In this document: positions 6,541 through 12,164 of the stretch, one piece after another
Layout of the letters: the number at the start of each line of letters is the position of its first letter
Position numbering within the stretch: the first letter of the stretch is position 1
Assembly (NCBI GenBank): GCA_034716535.1
Contig: JAYEJW010000255.1
Coordinates: 1-12,164, forward strand
DNA: 12,164 bases
Source: JAYEJW01 sp034716535
GTDB taxonomy: Bacteria; Pseudomonadota; Gammaproteobacteria; Chromatiales; Chromatiaceae
Reading direction: 5' to 3'
The notes under the pieces: model-generated
The model's input: the letters and a program-made list of their open reading frames with translations, nothing else
Told to the model about the DNA's origin: nothing
The model's database searches: none
Translations under genes and position numbers: made by a program

Positions 6541-8056
6541 GGGGAGCGTAGGTTAGCGGCCCGCCGGGTCCCAGCTCCCAGCCCATCGCCACCCAGCCCC
6601 CCAACAGGAGGCCCCACACCAGGGCGAAAACGACGGCGTAGGGAACCATCAGCGCCAGCAGGGTGCCGAGACCGGCGCTCGGCAGGTAGCGGCGCAGGAA
6701 GACCAGGATGATGACCAGGTAGGGATTGAACGGCGTGATGCCGTTGGTGACCGAGTCCCCCACCCGGTAGGCGGCCTGGGTAAGCTCGGGACTGATACCC
6801 GCCAGCATGAACATCGGCACGAAGACCGGCGCAAAGAAGGCGTACTTCGCGGATGCCGAACCCATGATCAGGTTCCCGAACATTACCACCGCGACGAAGG
6901 CCAGCATGAGCAGCGGCGCAGCCATCTCCAGTCCCGCGAGCCACTGGCCGCCGGTGACGGCCAGCATCTCCCCCAGCCGGGAGTGGCTGAAGAACGCAAT
7001 GAACTGGGCCGCGAAGAACGCGAGCACGATATAGGGCCCCATCCCCTTCATGGTCTCGGCCATCATGTTGGCCGCGTCCCTGTCGTTGCGGATGGTCCGG
7101 GCACCAACGCCATAGGCGAGCCCTGCGCTCAGAAACAAAATCAGCAACAGGGGGACGATGGCCTCCATCCAACGCGGGAAGCGTTCCCCTTCCCCGTTCA
7201 GCGCGGCCCCCGGAATCAACACAAGCGCCAACACCGACATGGTAACGAGCAGGAAGATCAGGCCCGCGACGCGCAGGCCCCGGTCCTCGGCGAGCCGGGA
7301 GTCGCTCCAATCCGCGGCGGGCGTCTGGAGCTCATGACCAGCCCGTTCCAATCTCGGCTCCACCAGCCAACGCGTCGTGGCGGTTCCGGCAAGCGTCAGC
7401 ACCAGGGTCGAGGCGATCATGAACCACCAGTTGGCGGTGATGGCGACGCTGTACCCCGCATCCAGCACCCGGGCACCGGCGGTGGTGAATCCGGCGAGCA
7501 GCGGGTCCAGGGCTGTGATGAACAGATTGGCGGAAAAGCCGGCCGTGACGCCCGCCGTGGCGGCGGCGATTCCCGCCAGCGGCGAGCGCCCCGCGGCCAG
7601 GAACAGGGCCGCCGCCAGGGGCGGGAGAACCACGTAGCCCGCGTCCAGGGCCAACGAGGACAGGATCCCTACGAACACCGTGGCCGGCACCAGCAGGGCA
7701 TCGGGCGCTGCTCCGATCAGCCGCTTGAGCAAAACCGGCAGCAGTCCCGAGCGCTCCGCCACCCCGATGCCGAGCAGCCCCACCAGCACCAACCCCAGCG
7801 GCGGGAAGCGCACGAAGTTCTCGACCAGGTGCGAAACGGCCCACCAGAGGCCCTTGCTGGTCAGTAGGCTCACCGGGGTCACGCTCTCGCTGACCAGGGC
7901 GCCGCCAATCGTGACCCTCCTCTCCACGGACCAGCCGAGGCTGGCCGCCACCTGGGACAGGACCATGACAACCAGCGTTCCGGCCAGGAACAGGGTCGCG
8001 GGATCCGGGAGCCTGTTGCCTGCCCGCTCCAGGCGGTCCAGCCAGCCGCCGCTCAA
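6530..8056 (-). CDS. AbgT-family transporter
   Basis: This 508-residue polytopic inner-membrane protein has the full AbgT family pattern. It includes the 'DAGYVVLPPLAAALF' block (138-152), the re-entrant 'GFSANLFITALDPLLAGF' hairpin (173-190), 'ANWWFMIAST' (208-217), 'GPYIVLAFFAAQFIAFF' (340-356), 'GSASAKYAFFAP' (399-410) and 'AAYRVGDSVTNGITPFNPY' (428-446). Family members (AbgT, MtrF, YdaH) move p-aminobenzoyl-glutamate and are linked to sulfonamide efflux; the substrate here is unproven. The conserved Trp that I expect in the SAKW motif is Tyr405, while Arg431, Asp434 and Pro442 are present. The only plausible start is TTG at 8056, with GAGG about 8 nt upstream; it overlaps the stop of a mini-ORF (TTGA). 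It is probably the last gene of a TetR-hydrolase-transporter operon. Confidence 0.93.
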   Translation of the reverse strand: MSGGWLDRLERAGNRLPDPATLFLAGTLVVMVLSQVAASLGWSVERRVTIGGALVSESVTPVSLLTSKGLWWAVSHLVENFVRFPPLGLVLVGLLGIGVAERSGLLPVLLKRLIGAAPDALLVPATVFVGILSSLALDAGYVVLPPLAAALFLAAGRSPLAGIAAATAGVTAGFSANLFITALDPLLAGFTTAGARVLDAGYSVAITANWWFMIASTLVLTLAGTATTRWLVEPRLERAGHELQTPAADWSDSRLAEDRGLRVAGLIFLLVTMSVLALVLIPGAALNGEGERFPRWMEAIVPLLLILFLSAGLAYGVGARTIRNDRDAANMMAETMKGMGPYIVLAFFAAQFIAFFSHSRLGEMLAVTGGQWLAGLEMAAPLLMLAFVAVVMFGNLIMGSASAKYAFFAPVFVPMFMLAGISPELTQAAYRVGDSVTNGITPFNPYLVIILVFLRRYLPSAGLGTLLALMVPYAVVFALVWGLLLGGWVAMGWELGPGGPLTYAPHAR

Positions 8057-8115
8057 GGCGCCGCCTCGAAGGTATCGCCCCGGAGCAGGAAGACCCGATT
8101 ATTGAAGTCCATCAT
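8053..8115 (-). CDS. 20-residue mini-ORF linking hydrolase and AbgT genes
   Basis: On the minus strand, ATG 8115-8113 overlaps the stop of the YdjM-like gene (ATGA) and opens a 20-codon frame (MMDFNNRVFLLRGDTFEAAP). Its TGA overlaps the TTG start of the AbgT gene (CCTTGAGC). A ribosome finishing the hydrolase could therefore pass through this frame and reinitiate at abgT. The peptide has no recognisable domain. It could be a coupling leader, the remnant of a small gene, or chance. The neat overlaps at both ends are the only support. Confidence 0.35.
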   Translation of the reverse strand: MMDFNNRVFLLRGDTFEAAP

Positions 8116-9239
8116 CGCTCGTTCGTTTGCCGAGATCCTGGCAGAAATGGTAACCCAAGCGCTGTCCCGCCCGAGTTGCCGCCAAGGTACTGACGCTCGT
8201 CGTAAGTGAAGCGCCGCAAGCGAAAGAGCCTCCAGTTGTCCAGGGGGCCGCTGCCGCACATGCCATAGCGGAAAGGTGGCGTCATGCTGGGCAGGACATA
8301 ACGCAGATCCGTGTACCAGACACAGATGTCTCCACCGTTGTCGTCGATACGATAGAGGGCGGGGAATCCGGCAAATCGGCGGAATTTGGCAAAGGATTCC
8401 AGTTGCCAGACCGCTTCGGCCAGGGGTCGCCGGTTATAGTCGGCGCCGTACCGGTCGCTTAGCTTCCAGGTCAAAGCGTGCCGGGGTCGGTAGGCAGATT
8501 GGAGTCGCCCCAGCCACCCCAATTGGCTGTACCACTTCGGGTTGGCATCCGTGGCTGCCAGGTTCACCAACGCCACATGGTAACGCTGCCCCTCAGTCAC
8601 GATAACCAACCAATTGAAGGGTGAAAGCGGTTGCGGCAGGGGATGGACCGACGCATCCTCCAGAGCATGGACATTGACGTAGGCTTCACCGAGGGCTCTG
8701 GCCTGCTGCTGCAGAACGACCTGAAGCCCCAGGTAACCCGCCAGTAGCAGCAAGCCGAGACGGGCACCCGAGCGCGAGCGTAGGTGCACGGAAGCGATCA
8801 AGGCCCCGAGGACAAGGGCGCTGAAGTAGGGATCGATGACGAAGGTTGTGCCGAATGCCACGCGAAAATCGGTAATCGGCCACAGGATCTGGGTGCCGTA
8901 CGCCGTGATGAGGTCGGACGCGATGTGGGACAACAAGGCCAACGCGCATATCCCGACGAACAGGCGCCAATTCGTCAGATTTCGAAAAAGAAAGGCGAAT
9001 AGCAGACCCAGCAGGACTGCCCAGATGGGAAGCATAACCAGCGAATGAGTGGGCCCGCGATGCCACTCTGCCAGGAAAGTGAGGGGCGCGATCCAGAAGC
9101 TGAGGTAATCGATGTCCGGAAAGGCGGCGGCCAGCCCACCGACAAGGGTACGCTCCCTGAGGCCGCTGGCCTCGATCTTCGCGGGCGCTGTTGCCCGCAC
9201 GACCAGGGCACCAAGCAGCGCATGCGTCAGGGTGTCCAT
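8112..9239 (-). CDS. YdjM-like membrane-bound metal-dependent hydrolase
   Basis: This 375-residue protein belongs to the YdjM (formerly DUF457) family, integral membrane proteins predicted to be metal-dependent hydrolases. The family start MDTLTHALLGA is intact, so ATG 9239 is chosen although no good ribosome site precedes it. Likely metal-binding positions are visible: His6, FPDID (40-44), H-R-G-x-T-H-S (60-66) and S-H-x-x-x-D (104-109). Hydrophobic segments lie around 66-86, 93-113 and 137-178. The long C-terminal part (about 190-375) is soluble and Trp/Tyr/Arg-rich, as in the longer members of this family. Substrate unknown; E. coli ydjM is LexA-controlled, but I see no LexA box here. It starts 29 bp after the TetR gene. 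Confidence 0.88.
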   Translation of the reverse strand: MDTLTHALLGALVVRATAPAKIEASGLRERTLVGGLAAAFPDIDYLSFWIAPLTFLAEWHRGPTHSLVMLPIWAVLLGLLFAFLFRNLTNWRLFVGICALALLSHIASDLITAYGTQILWPITDFRVAFGTTFVIDPYFSALVLGALIASVHLRSRSGARLGLLLLAGYLGLQVVLQQQARALGEAYVNVHALEDASVHPLPQPLSPFNWLVIVTEGQRYHVALVNLAATDANPKWYSQLGWLGRLQSAYRPRHALTWKLSDRYGADYNRRPLAEAVWQLESFAKFRRFAGFPALYRIDDNGGDICVWYTDLRYVLPSMTPPFRYGMCGSGPLDNWRLFRLRRFTYDERQYLGGNSGGTALGLPFLPGSRQTNER

Positions 9240-9268
9240 GCTGCACGGGGCGCGCGGAGGAGCTGGGG

Positions 9269-9943
9269 TCAGGAGATCCCTTGAATCGGCCTGTCCTCTT
9301 CAAGATCCGGGGACAGGTGCGACGGCCCCTGGCGCGCCGGGACACTCTCTTTGGGCTCGGTTACACCACCGCAGCAGGTAAAAACAATACCCGCGCGACT
9401 CAGTTGCCGATCGAGGAAACGTCTCGTCCGCTCGGACTGCGGCGACTCGTCGGACATCCAATAGGCGAAGGTCGCGAGATAGATGCTGGTGTGGGTGACC
9501 TCCTCCACGGCACGCCGCGGGAAGCTGGCATCGTAGCCGGCCGCCTCGCGCATCCACTGTACCGTTCGGCTGACCCTCATCAAACCCGGGAACTGGATGT
9601 GTACGTGGCCCGGCTCCAGTTTGCTCAGAATCATCTGGCGCGTCACTCGCCGGTGCCCGGCCAGCGCATCGAGCCAGGCCATCATGGCCCGGTGCATCCG
9701 CTCCTTCCTGGAAAGCTTGGCAAGAACGGGCAACGCGGCATCCTGCAGCATGGCGCTGTCGGCCCGATCGAACCAGGCGTCTATCAATTCGTCCTTCTCG
9801 CTGAACTCTTCACGGATATCATCGAGGGACAGCCCCAACTTGATCGCCACGTCATGCAGTCGGACGGCTTCCCAGTCGCTGGACTCTGCAAGCTCAATGG
9901 CAGCGTCCACAATCTGTTTGCGCGTGAATGTCGTCTTGTCCAT
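9269..9943 (-). CDS. TetR/AcrR-family transcriptional regulator
   Basis: This is a 224-residue regulator. The N-terminal helix-turn-helix (about residues 7-50: FTRKQIVDAAIELAE, then VRLHDVAIKLGLSLDDIREEF) is TetR-like, although the 'LSLDDIREEFSEKDELIDAWFDRAD' block also recalls COQ9-related proteins. The rest is an all-helical ligand/dimer domain. ATG 9943 is chosen because GGAG lies about 9 nt upstream; a GTG at 9970 would add nine residues. It is the first gene of a minus-strand set with a YdjM-like hydrolase and an AbgT transporter, so it probably controls that set and itself. The effector is unknown. The C-terminal tail (after residue about 200) is polar and probably disordered. Confidence 0.88.
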   Translation of the reverse strand: MDKTTFTRKQIVDAAIELAESSDWEAVRLHDVAIKLGLSLDDIREEFSEKDELIDAWFDRADSAMLQDAALPVLAKLSRKERMHRAMMAWLDALAGHRRVTRQMILSKLEPGHVHIQFPGLMRVSRTVQWMREAAGYDASFPRRAVEEVTHTSIYLATFAYWMSDESPQSERTRRFLDRQLSRAGIVFTCCGGVTEPKESVPARQGPSHLSPDLEEDRPIQGIS

Positions 9944-9972
9944 TGCCGGACGCTCCAAGAAGAGACCCACTT

Positions 9973-9999
9973 ATCGTACGAAACACCTATTCTTGGCAA
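9973..9999 (-). promoter_or_regulatory. Candidate promoter/operator of the TetR gene
   Basis: The perfect palindrome TCGTACGA (9974-9981), extendable to about 10 of 12 positions, lies 30 bp upstream of the chosen start and could be an autoregulatory half of an operator. A weak -10-like TACGAT (minus strand, 9978-9973) overlaps it, with TTGCCA (9999-9994) at a short 15-nt spacing. Evidence is positional and weak. Confidence 0.2.
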
Positions 10000-10249
10000 C
10001 ATAGCCTTGTACATTACTCAAGTATAGACACGTATGGCGGGGGAAAACGCTTGTTGACGTCCAGTGACCGTGACGCTTCGAGCGAGGAACCTCGGATTCG
10101 AGCGCGCGGAACAGCGGTGCAACGGTTTGAAATATTGGGAAAAGCGCGCCTAATCCGACCTACCTATCGTCCATTTCCCGAGCGTTTGCCGATAGCGGTG
10201 CTACGGGGCCTTCTGCATCTAGGCCGGATCGCGAGCCACCAGGATGCGC
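9982..10249. other. Non-coding gap between the TetR gene and the integrase relic
   Basis: No frame here looks like a gene. Visible small features are the inverted repeat CGAGG/CCTCG (10083-10094) and two copies of TTCGAGCG about 20 bp apart (near 10077 and 10097). The base composition is less GC-biased at 9982-10060. The segment probably holds the upstream control region of the TetR gene and then decayed mobile-element DNA. Confidence 0.4.
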
Positions 10250-10420
10250 TCATGGCAGACTGAGCGGCGGTGACGATTTTGTGCGATATTCTGCGGCCTG
10301 TCCCGGATTTTCCTCTCTTATCTGGTTCCCCAATAACGCATCCACTGGACTGCGTACGCCCGAACCACCCCGCTGCAGCACGTGGGTGTACATCTGCGTG
10401 GTCGTCACGTCCCGATGCCC
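10250..10420 (-). pseudogene. C-terminal relic of an integron-type tyrosine recombinase (IntI-like)
   Basis: The minus-strand frame ending at 10250 contains LGHRDVTTTQMYTHVL followed by QRGGSGVRSPVDAL. This is the C-terminal catalytic end of a tyrosine recombinase, with the LGH motif at about 10412-10423, the nucleophile Tyr at 10388-10390, and the 'GGxGVRSPxD' tail typical of integron integrases and close relatives. Nothing of the rest of the roughly 320-residue enzyme (core-binding domain, first catalytic Arg) is present: homology stops at about 10420, where a different plus-strand ORF begins. The frame continues past the usual terminus for about 27 unrelated residues. This is a broken gene. 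Confidence 0.8.
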
Positions 10421-10639
10421 AAGGCCAAAGCGCGGCCGACTGCAAAGCCGCTCGGTCACTACGCCCGCAAGGCCCCCGACCGAGACCGCGCGATCGCTGC
10501 TGCCTACGCGAGCGGCGGCTATACCATGCAGGACATCGGCGACTACTTCGGCCTACACTACTCCCGAGTGAGCAAGATCGTCCAAGCGGACAGTCAGGCG
10601 GGAGCGAAGGCAAGAGGAAATACCTGCCCCTTGGCTTGA
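10415..10639 (+). CDS. Small HTH protein resembling the C-terminus of a REP-associated tyrosine transposase (probable fragment)
   Basis: This 74-residue frame starts at ATG 10415. Its core (KPLGHYARKAPDRDRAI, then AAAYASGGYTMQDIGDYFGL, then HYSRVSKIVQ) is a compact helix-turn-helix. I recognise the pattern from the C-terminal extension of Y1/RAYT transposases and related small HTH ORFs. The HUH nuclease domain expected upstream is absent; the upstream DNA is an antisense integrase relic. Either this is a decayed transposase tail or a stand-alone DNA-binding protein. No strong ribosome site precedes the ATG, so expression is uncertain. Confidence 0.55.
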   Translation: MPKAKARPTAKPLGHYARKAPDRDRAIAAAYASGGYTMQDIGDYFGLHYSRVSKIVQADSQAGAKARGNTCPLA

Positions 10640-10652
10640 CCCTTGGCCGCTT

Positions 10653-10717
10653 CATACTAGCAAGATTACTTATGCATGCATACTAGCAAAGTTAGTCTCG
10701 CATGCACACTAGTATAC
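10653..10717 (+). repeat. 26-bp direct repeats (about 2.5 copies) beside the IS91-like element
   Basis: Unit 1 (10653-10678) and unit 2 (10679-10704) are directly adjacent. Both start CATACTAGCAA and end GCATG, with about six differences between them. A partial third copy (10705-10717, CACACTAGTATAC) follows. The array stops exactly where the sequence repeated at 12038 begins, so it lies outside or at the very edge of the IS91-like unit. Function unknown: an iteron-like binding site or a slippage array. Confidence 0.8.
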
Positions 10718-10740
10718 GTTGAACAAAGTAAACGGAAATG

Positions 10741-10782
10741 GCGCTATAGTTGCGATCAGCGAAATACAATAGCTATAGGCGC
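10741..10782. repeat. Imperfect inverted repeat in the left end of the IS91-like element
   Basis: GCGCTATAG (10741-10749) pairs with CTATAGGCGC (10773-10782) with one bulged base, around a 23-nt AT-richer loop. It lies between the element edge and the transposase start, where IS91-type ori or ter hairpins or promoter elements are expected. The same structure recurs in the second copy (12062-12103). Confidence 0.6.
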
Positions 10783-10820
10783 ATACAGGTATGGAATAGA
10801 GCCAAGGAGGAGAGTTGGAA

Positions 10821-12032
10821 ATGGAGAAATCGCTACGAGGAATCTTCCAAAGCGGATACGAGGATTTTCACCGCAACCACGGTGTCAGTCGCGATCAACA
10901 CACGGCGGCGCATGCCATCATGACCTGCTGCACGGAGGAGACAGGAACTACGGAGTGGATCTGCCCAGAAGACAATACCATCGTCATCGATCATCATTGC
11001 TGCCGCCATCGCAGCTGTCCGCGCTGCCACGCGGCTCGAACGAAAGAATGGCTCGCAACCATGGAGCAAAGGTTGCTGCCATGCGATCACTTTCACCTGG
11101 TCTTCACGCTGCCCCATGAATTAAATGCGCTTTGGAGCTACAACCGCCGATGGTGTAGTGACCACCTAATGCGTGCTGGCGCCGAGACCCTGCAACAACT
11201 CCTGCGCGACGAGCGCCATCTCGGGGCCGAAGTGGGCATCATCGCGGCATTGCACACCTGGGGGCGTACCCTGAGCTTCCACCCCCACGTCCACCTGCTG
11301 GTCAGCGGCGGTGGGTTGAAAGGCACAGAGTGGAAGGGCGCCGGGCACGACTATCTGTTGCCGGTGGCGGTGATCAAGGCCAAATTCCGGGGAAAATGGC
11401 TCGCCTGGCTCAACGAGGCCTCTGCCGAAGGCGCCCTGAGCCTTCCTCCGGACTGGGATGAGGCGCGCTGGCTGTGTGTCCTTCGCGACATCGCCAAGAG
11501 CGACTGGAACGTGCGCATCCAAGGCGCCTACCGCCAGGGACAGGGCGTTGCCGCCTACTTGGCCCGCTACGCCCGCGGCGGTCCCATGAAAGATTACCGC
11601 CTCGTCGAAGTCGCACCCGAGCAGGTCGCGTTCCGTTACCACTCCCACCAAGACGGGCGCGAGCACATCATGCGGTTGGACACCGAGCGCTTCATCGCCC
11701 GCGTCCTTTGGCACGTGCCGCCCAAAGGGCAGCACACCGTGCGCTACTACGGACTCTACGTCCCCAACGCCCAGGCCAAGCGCAATCTTGCCCGCGATGC
11801 CCTCGGTGAAATGCCCGAAGTACCCGTTACTGCCGAAAGACGCGAGCGCTCATGTCCGCGCTGCGGGCACCGGATGTGGCTGCTCGAGCGGCACCACGGC
11901 AAAATTTCTAGTAATAGCCAAGCCGCTGTTCAACAATACGTTGAAGCTGCCGCAACCGAACCCGAATCGCTTCCGGGATCGCTTTCGGAACGGTCACCGC
12001 CCTCTTTTTTTGACCGTCTGGCGGCAGCTTAA
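10821..12032 (+). CDS. IS91-family transposase (HUH/Y2 rolling-circle type)
   Basis: This 403-residue transposase nicks and joins single-stranded DNA. An N-terminal zinc-binding region is rich in Cys/His (Cys36, 37, 48, 60, 61, 66, 69 and His70, with CRHRSCPRCH). The HUH metal site is HPHVH (154-158) before LLVSGGG. The two catalytic tyrosines are in YLARY (Tyr246 and Tyr250), the IS91 Y2 spacing. A second small Cys motif CPRCGH (345-350) follows near the C terminus. All key residues are present and the length is normal for the family, so it should be functional. AAGGAGGAGAG (10804-10814) is a strong ribosome site; ATG 10821 is chosen over TTG 10815 because the spacing from GGAGG is about 10 nt. 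Confidence 0.95.
   Translation: MEKSLRGIFQSGYEDFHRNHGVSRDQHTAAHAIMTCCTEETGTTEWICPEDNTIVIDHHCCRHRSCPRCHAARTKEWLATMEQRLLPCDHFHLVFTLPHELNALWSYNRRWCSDHLMRAGAETLQQLLRDERHLGAEVGIIAALHTWGRTLSFHPHVHLLVSGGGLKGTEWKGAGHDYLLPVAVIKAKFRGKWLAWLNEASAEGALSLPPDWDEARWLCVLRDIAKSDWNVRIQGAYRQGQGVAAYLARYARGGPMKDYRLVEVAPEQVAFRYHSHQDGREHIMRLDTERFIARVLWHVPPKGQHTVRYYGLYVPNAQAKRNLARDALGEMPEVPVTAERRERSCPRCGHRMWLLERHHGKISSNSQAAVQQYVEAAATEPESLPGSLSERSPPSFFDRLAAA
11991..12024. repeat. Alternative hairpins at the right end of the IS91-like element
   Basis: CGGTCA (11991-11996) can pair with TGACCG (12011-12016). Alternatively, CCGCC (11997-12001) can pair with GGCGG (12020-12024), with a T7 run between them. They overlap the last transposase codons, close to the element's right edge, where IS91-family terminal hairpins are expected. 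Assignment as ori or ter structure is inference. Confidence 0.35.
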
Positions 12033-12037
12033 CTCAG

Positions 12038-12164
12038 CGTTGAACAAAGTAAACGGAAATGGCGCTATAGTTGCGATCAGCGAAATACAATAGCTATAGG
12101 CGCATACAGGTATGGAATAGAGCCAAGGAGGAGAGTTGGAAATGGAGAAATCGCTACGAGGAAT
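12038..12164 (+). mobile_element. Start of a second, tandem IS91-like copy (cut by the window end)
   Basis: The 127 bases from 12038 to the window end repeat 10717-10843 exactly as far as I can compare, at an offset of 1321 bp. The repeat includes the left inverted repeat, the ribosome site and the first codons of the transposase. It begins 5 bp after the first copy's transposase stop, so the two copies appear head-to-tail. Whether the second copy is complete cannot be seen. Confidence 0.85.
12142..12164 (+). CDS. Second IS91-family transposase, first codons only
   Basis: ATG 12142 with the same AGGAGGAGAG ribosome site opens the second copy of the transposase gene. The first seven complete codons (MEKSLRG) match the first copy; the rest lies beyond the window. 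Identity of the gene rests on the exact upstream repeat. Confidence 0.7.

Larger units (their letters stand above)
10717..12037 (+). mobile_element. IS91-family insertion sequence (about 1.32 kb)
   Basis: The unit is bounded by the sequence CGTTGAACAAAG, which occurs at 10717 and again at 12038, and it contains one HUH/Y2 transposase gene. IS91-family elements transpose by a rolling-circle mechanism, lack classical terminal inverted repeats and make no target duplication; they favour GAAC/CAAG-type tetranucleotide targets, and GAAC occurs at the junction (10721-10724). Boundaries are set by the tandem repeat, not by known ends, so the true termini may differ by some bases. The transposase is intact, so the element may be active. 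Confidence 0.8.

Noticed and set aside
6983..7867. Plus-strand open frame of 294 codons opposite the AbgT gene
   Set aside because: Gly/Arg/Gln-rich shadow of the conserved AbgT coding sequence.
9191..10263. Plus-strand frames opposite and upstream of the TetR gene
   Set aside because: No domain or ribosome site; they run through the antisense of a conserved regulator and a non-coding gap.
10250..10420. Active integron with attI/attC cassettes
   Set aside because: Only the last part of the integrase is present, and I see no attC-like paired sites or cassette genes nearby.
10653..10717. Short repeats considered as a CRISPR array
   Set aside because: The 26-bp units abut directly with no spacers, differ from each other, and there are no cas genes.

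Overview
The window is about 12.2 kb of GC-rich DNA (roughly 60-65% G+C by eye) with dense, often overlapping genes. It looks like a chromosome segment of a gammaproteobacterium. The AbgT-type transporter, COQ9/TetR-like regulator, molybdopterin genes and relics of an integron-type integrase and a RAYT-like HTH would suit a Chromatiales/Ectothiorhodospiraceae-like organism, but the genus cannot be fixed from the sequence.

Left edge (1-741): the last 69 codons of moeA overlap moaD by ATGA, both for molybdenum cofactor synthesis. The expected moaE does not follow. A roughly 200-bp nested palindrome (543-741) with 18-bp terminal inverted repeats lies there instead and runs straight into the next reading frame. 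Next come two unfamiliar membrane-protein genes in tandem (741-1538, 1546-2793).

Centre (2923-6517): this is the most interesting part, a compact operon resembling a bacterial NLR amyloid-signalling immune system. A 126-residue helical protein (2923-3303) ends in a short Gly/Asn/Thr motif. The next gene (3340-5538) is a NACHT NTPase that begins with a matching motif (9 of 22 positions identical, plus conservative changes). This is the arrangement described for Bell-domain effectors and NLRs that share bacterial amyloid signalling sequences (BASS). The NACHT protein has about eight predicted membrane segments where TPR, WD40 or LRR sensor repeats would usually be. A translationally coupled third gene (5538-6410) encodes a FecR-domain lipoprotein with a further hydrophobic segment and a PDPIPE-repeat tail. 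A likely reading is that the lipoprotein and membrane segments sense an envelope event, the NACHT domain oligomerises, the N-terminal motif templates amyloid folding of the effector motif, and the effector damages the membrane. Only the architecture is visible; the function is inferred.

Right centre, minus strand (6530-9943): TetR-type regulator, then YdjM-like membrane hydrolase, then AbgT-family transporter, closely spaced. A 20-codon mini-ORF links the last two by ATGA and TTGA overlaps. The AbgT gene converges on the immune operon at a hairpin (6518-6540).

Right edge (10250-12164): mobile-element debris. It holds the C-terminal relic of an integron-type tyrosine recombinase, a small HTH ORF resembling a RAYT C-terminus, two and a half 26-bp direct repeats, and an IS91-family element with a complete HUH/Y2 transposase. 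From 12038 the first 127 bp of that element recur exactly, 1321 bp downstream, so a second tandem copy appears to start at the window end.
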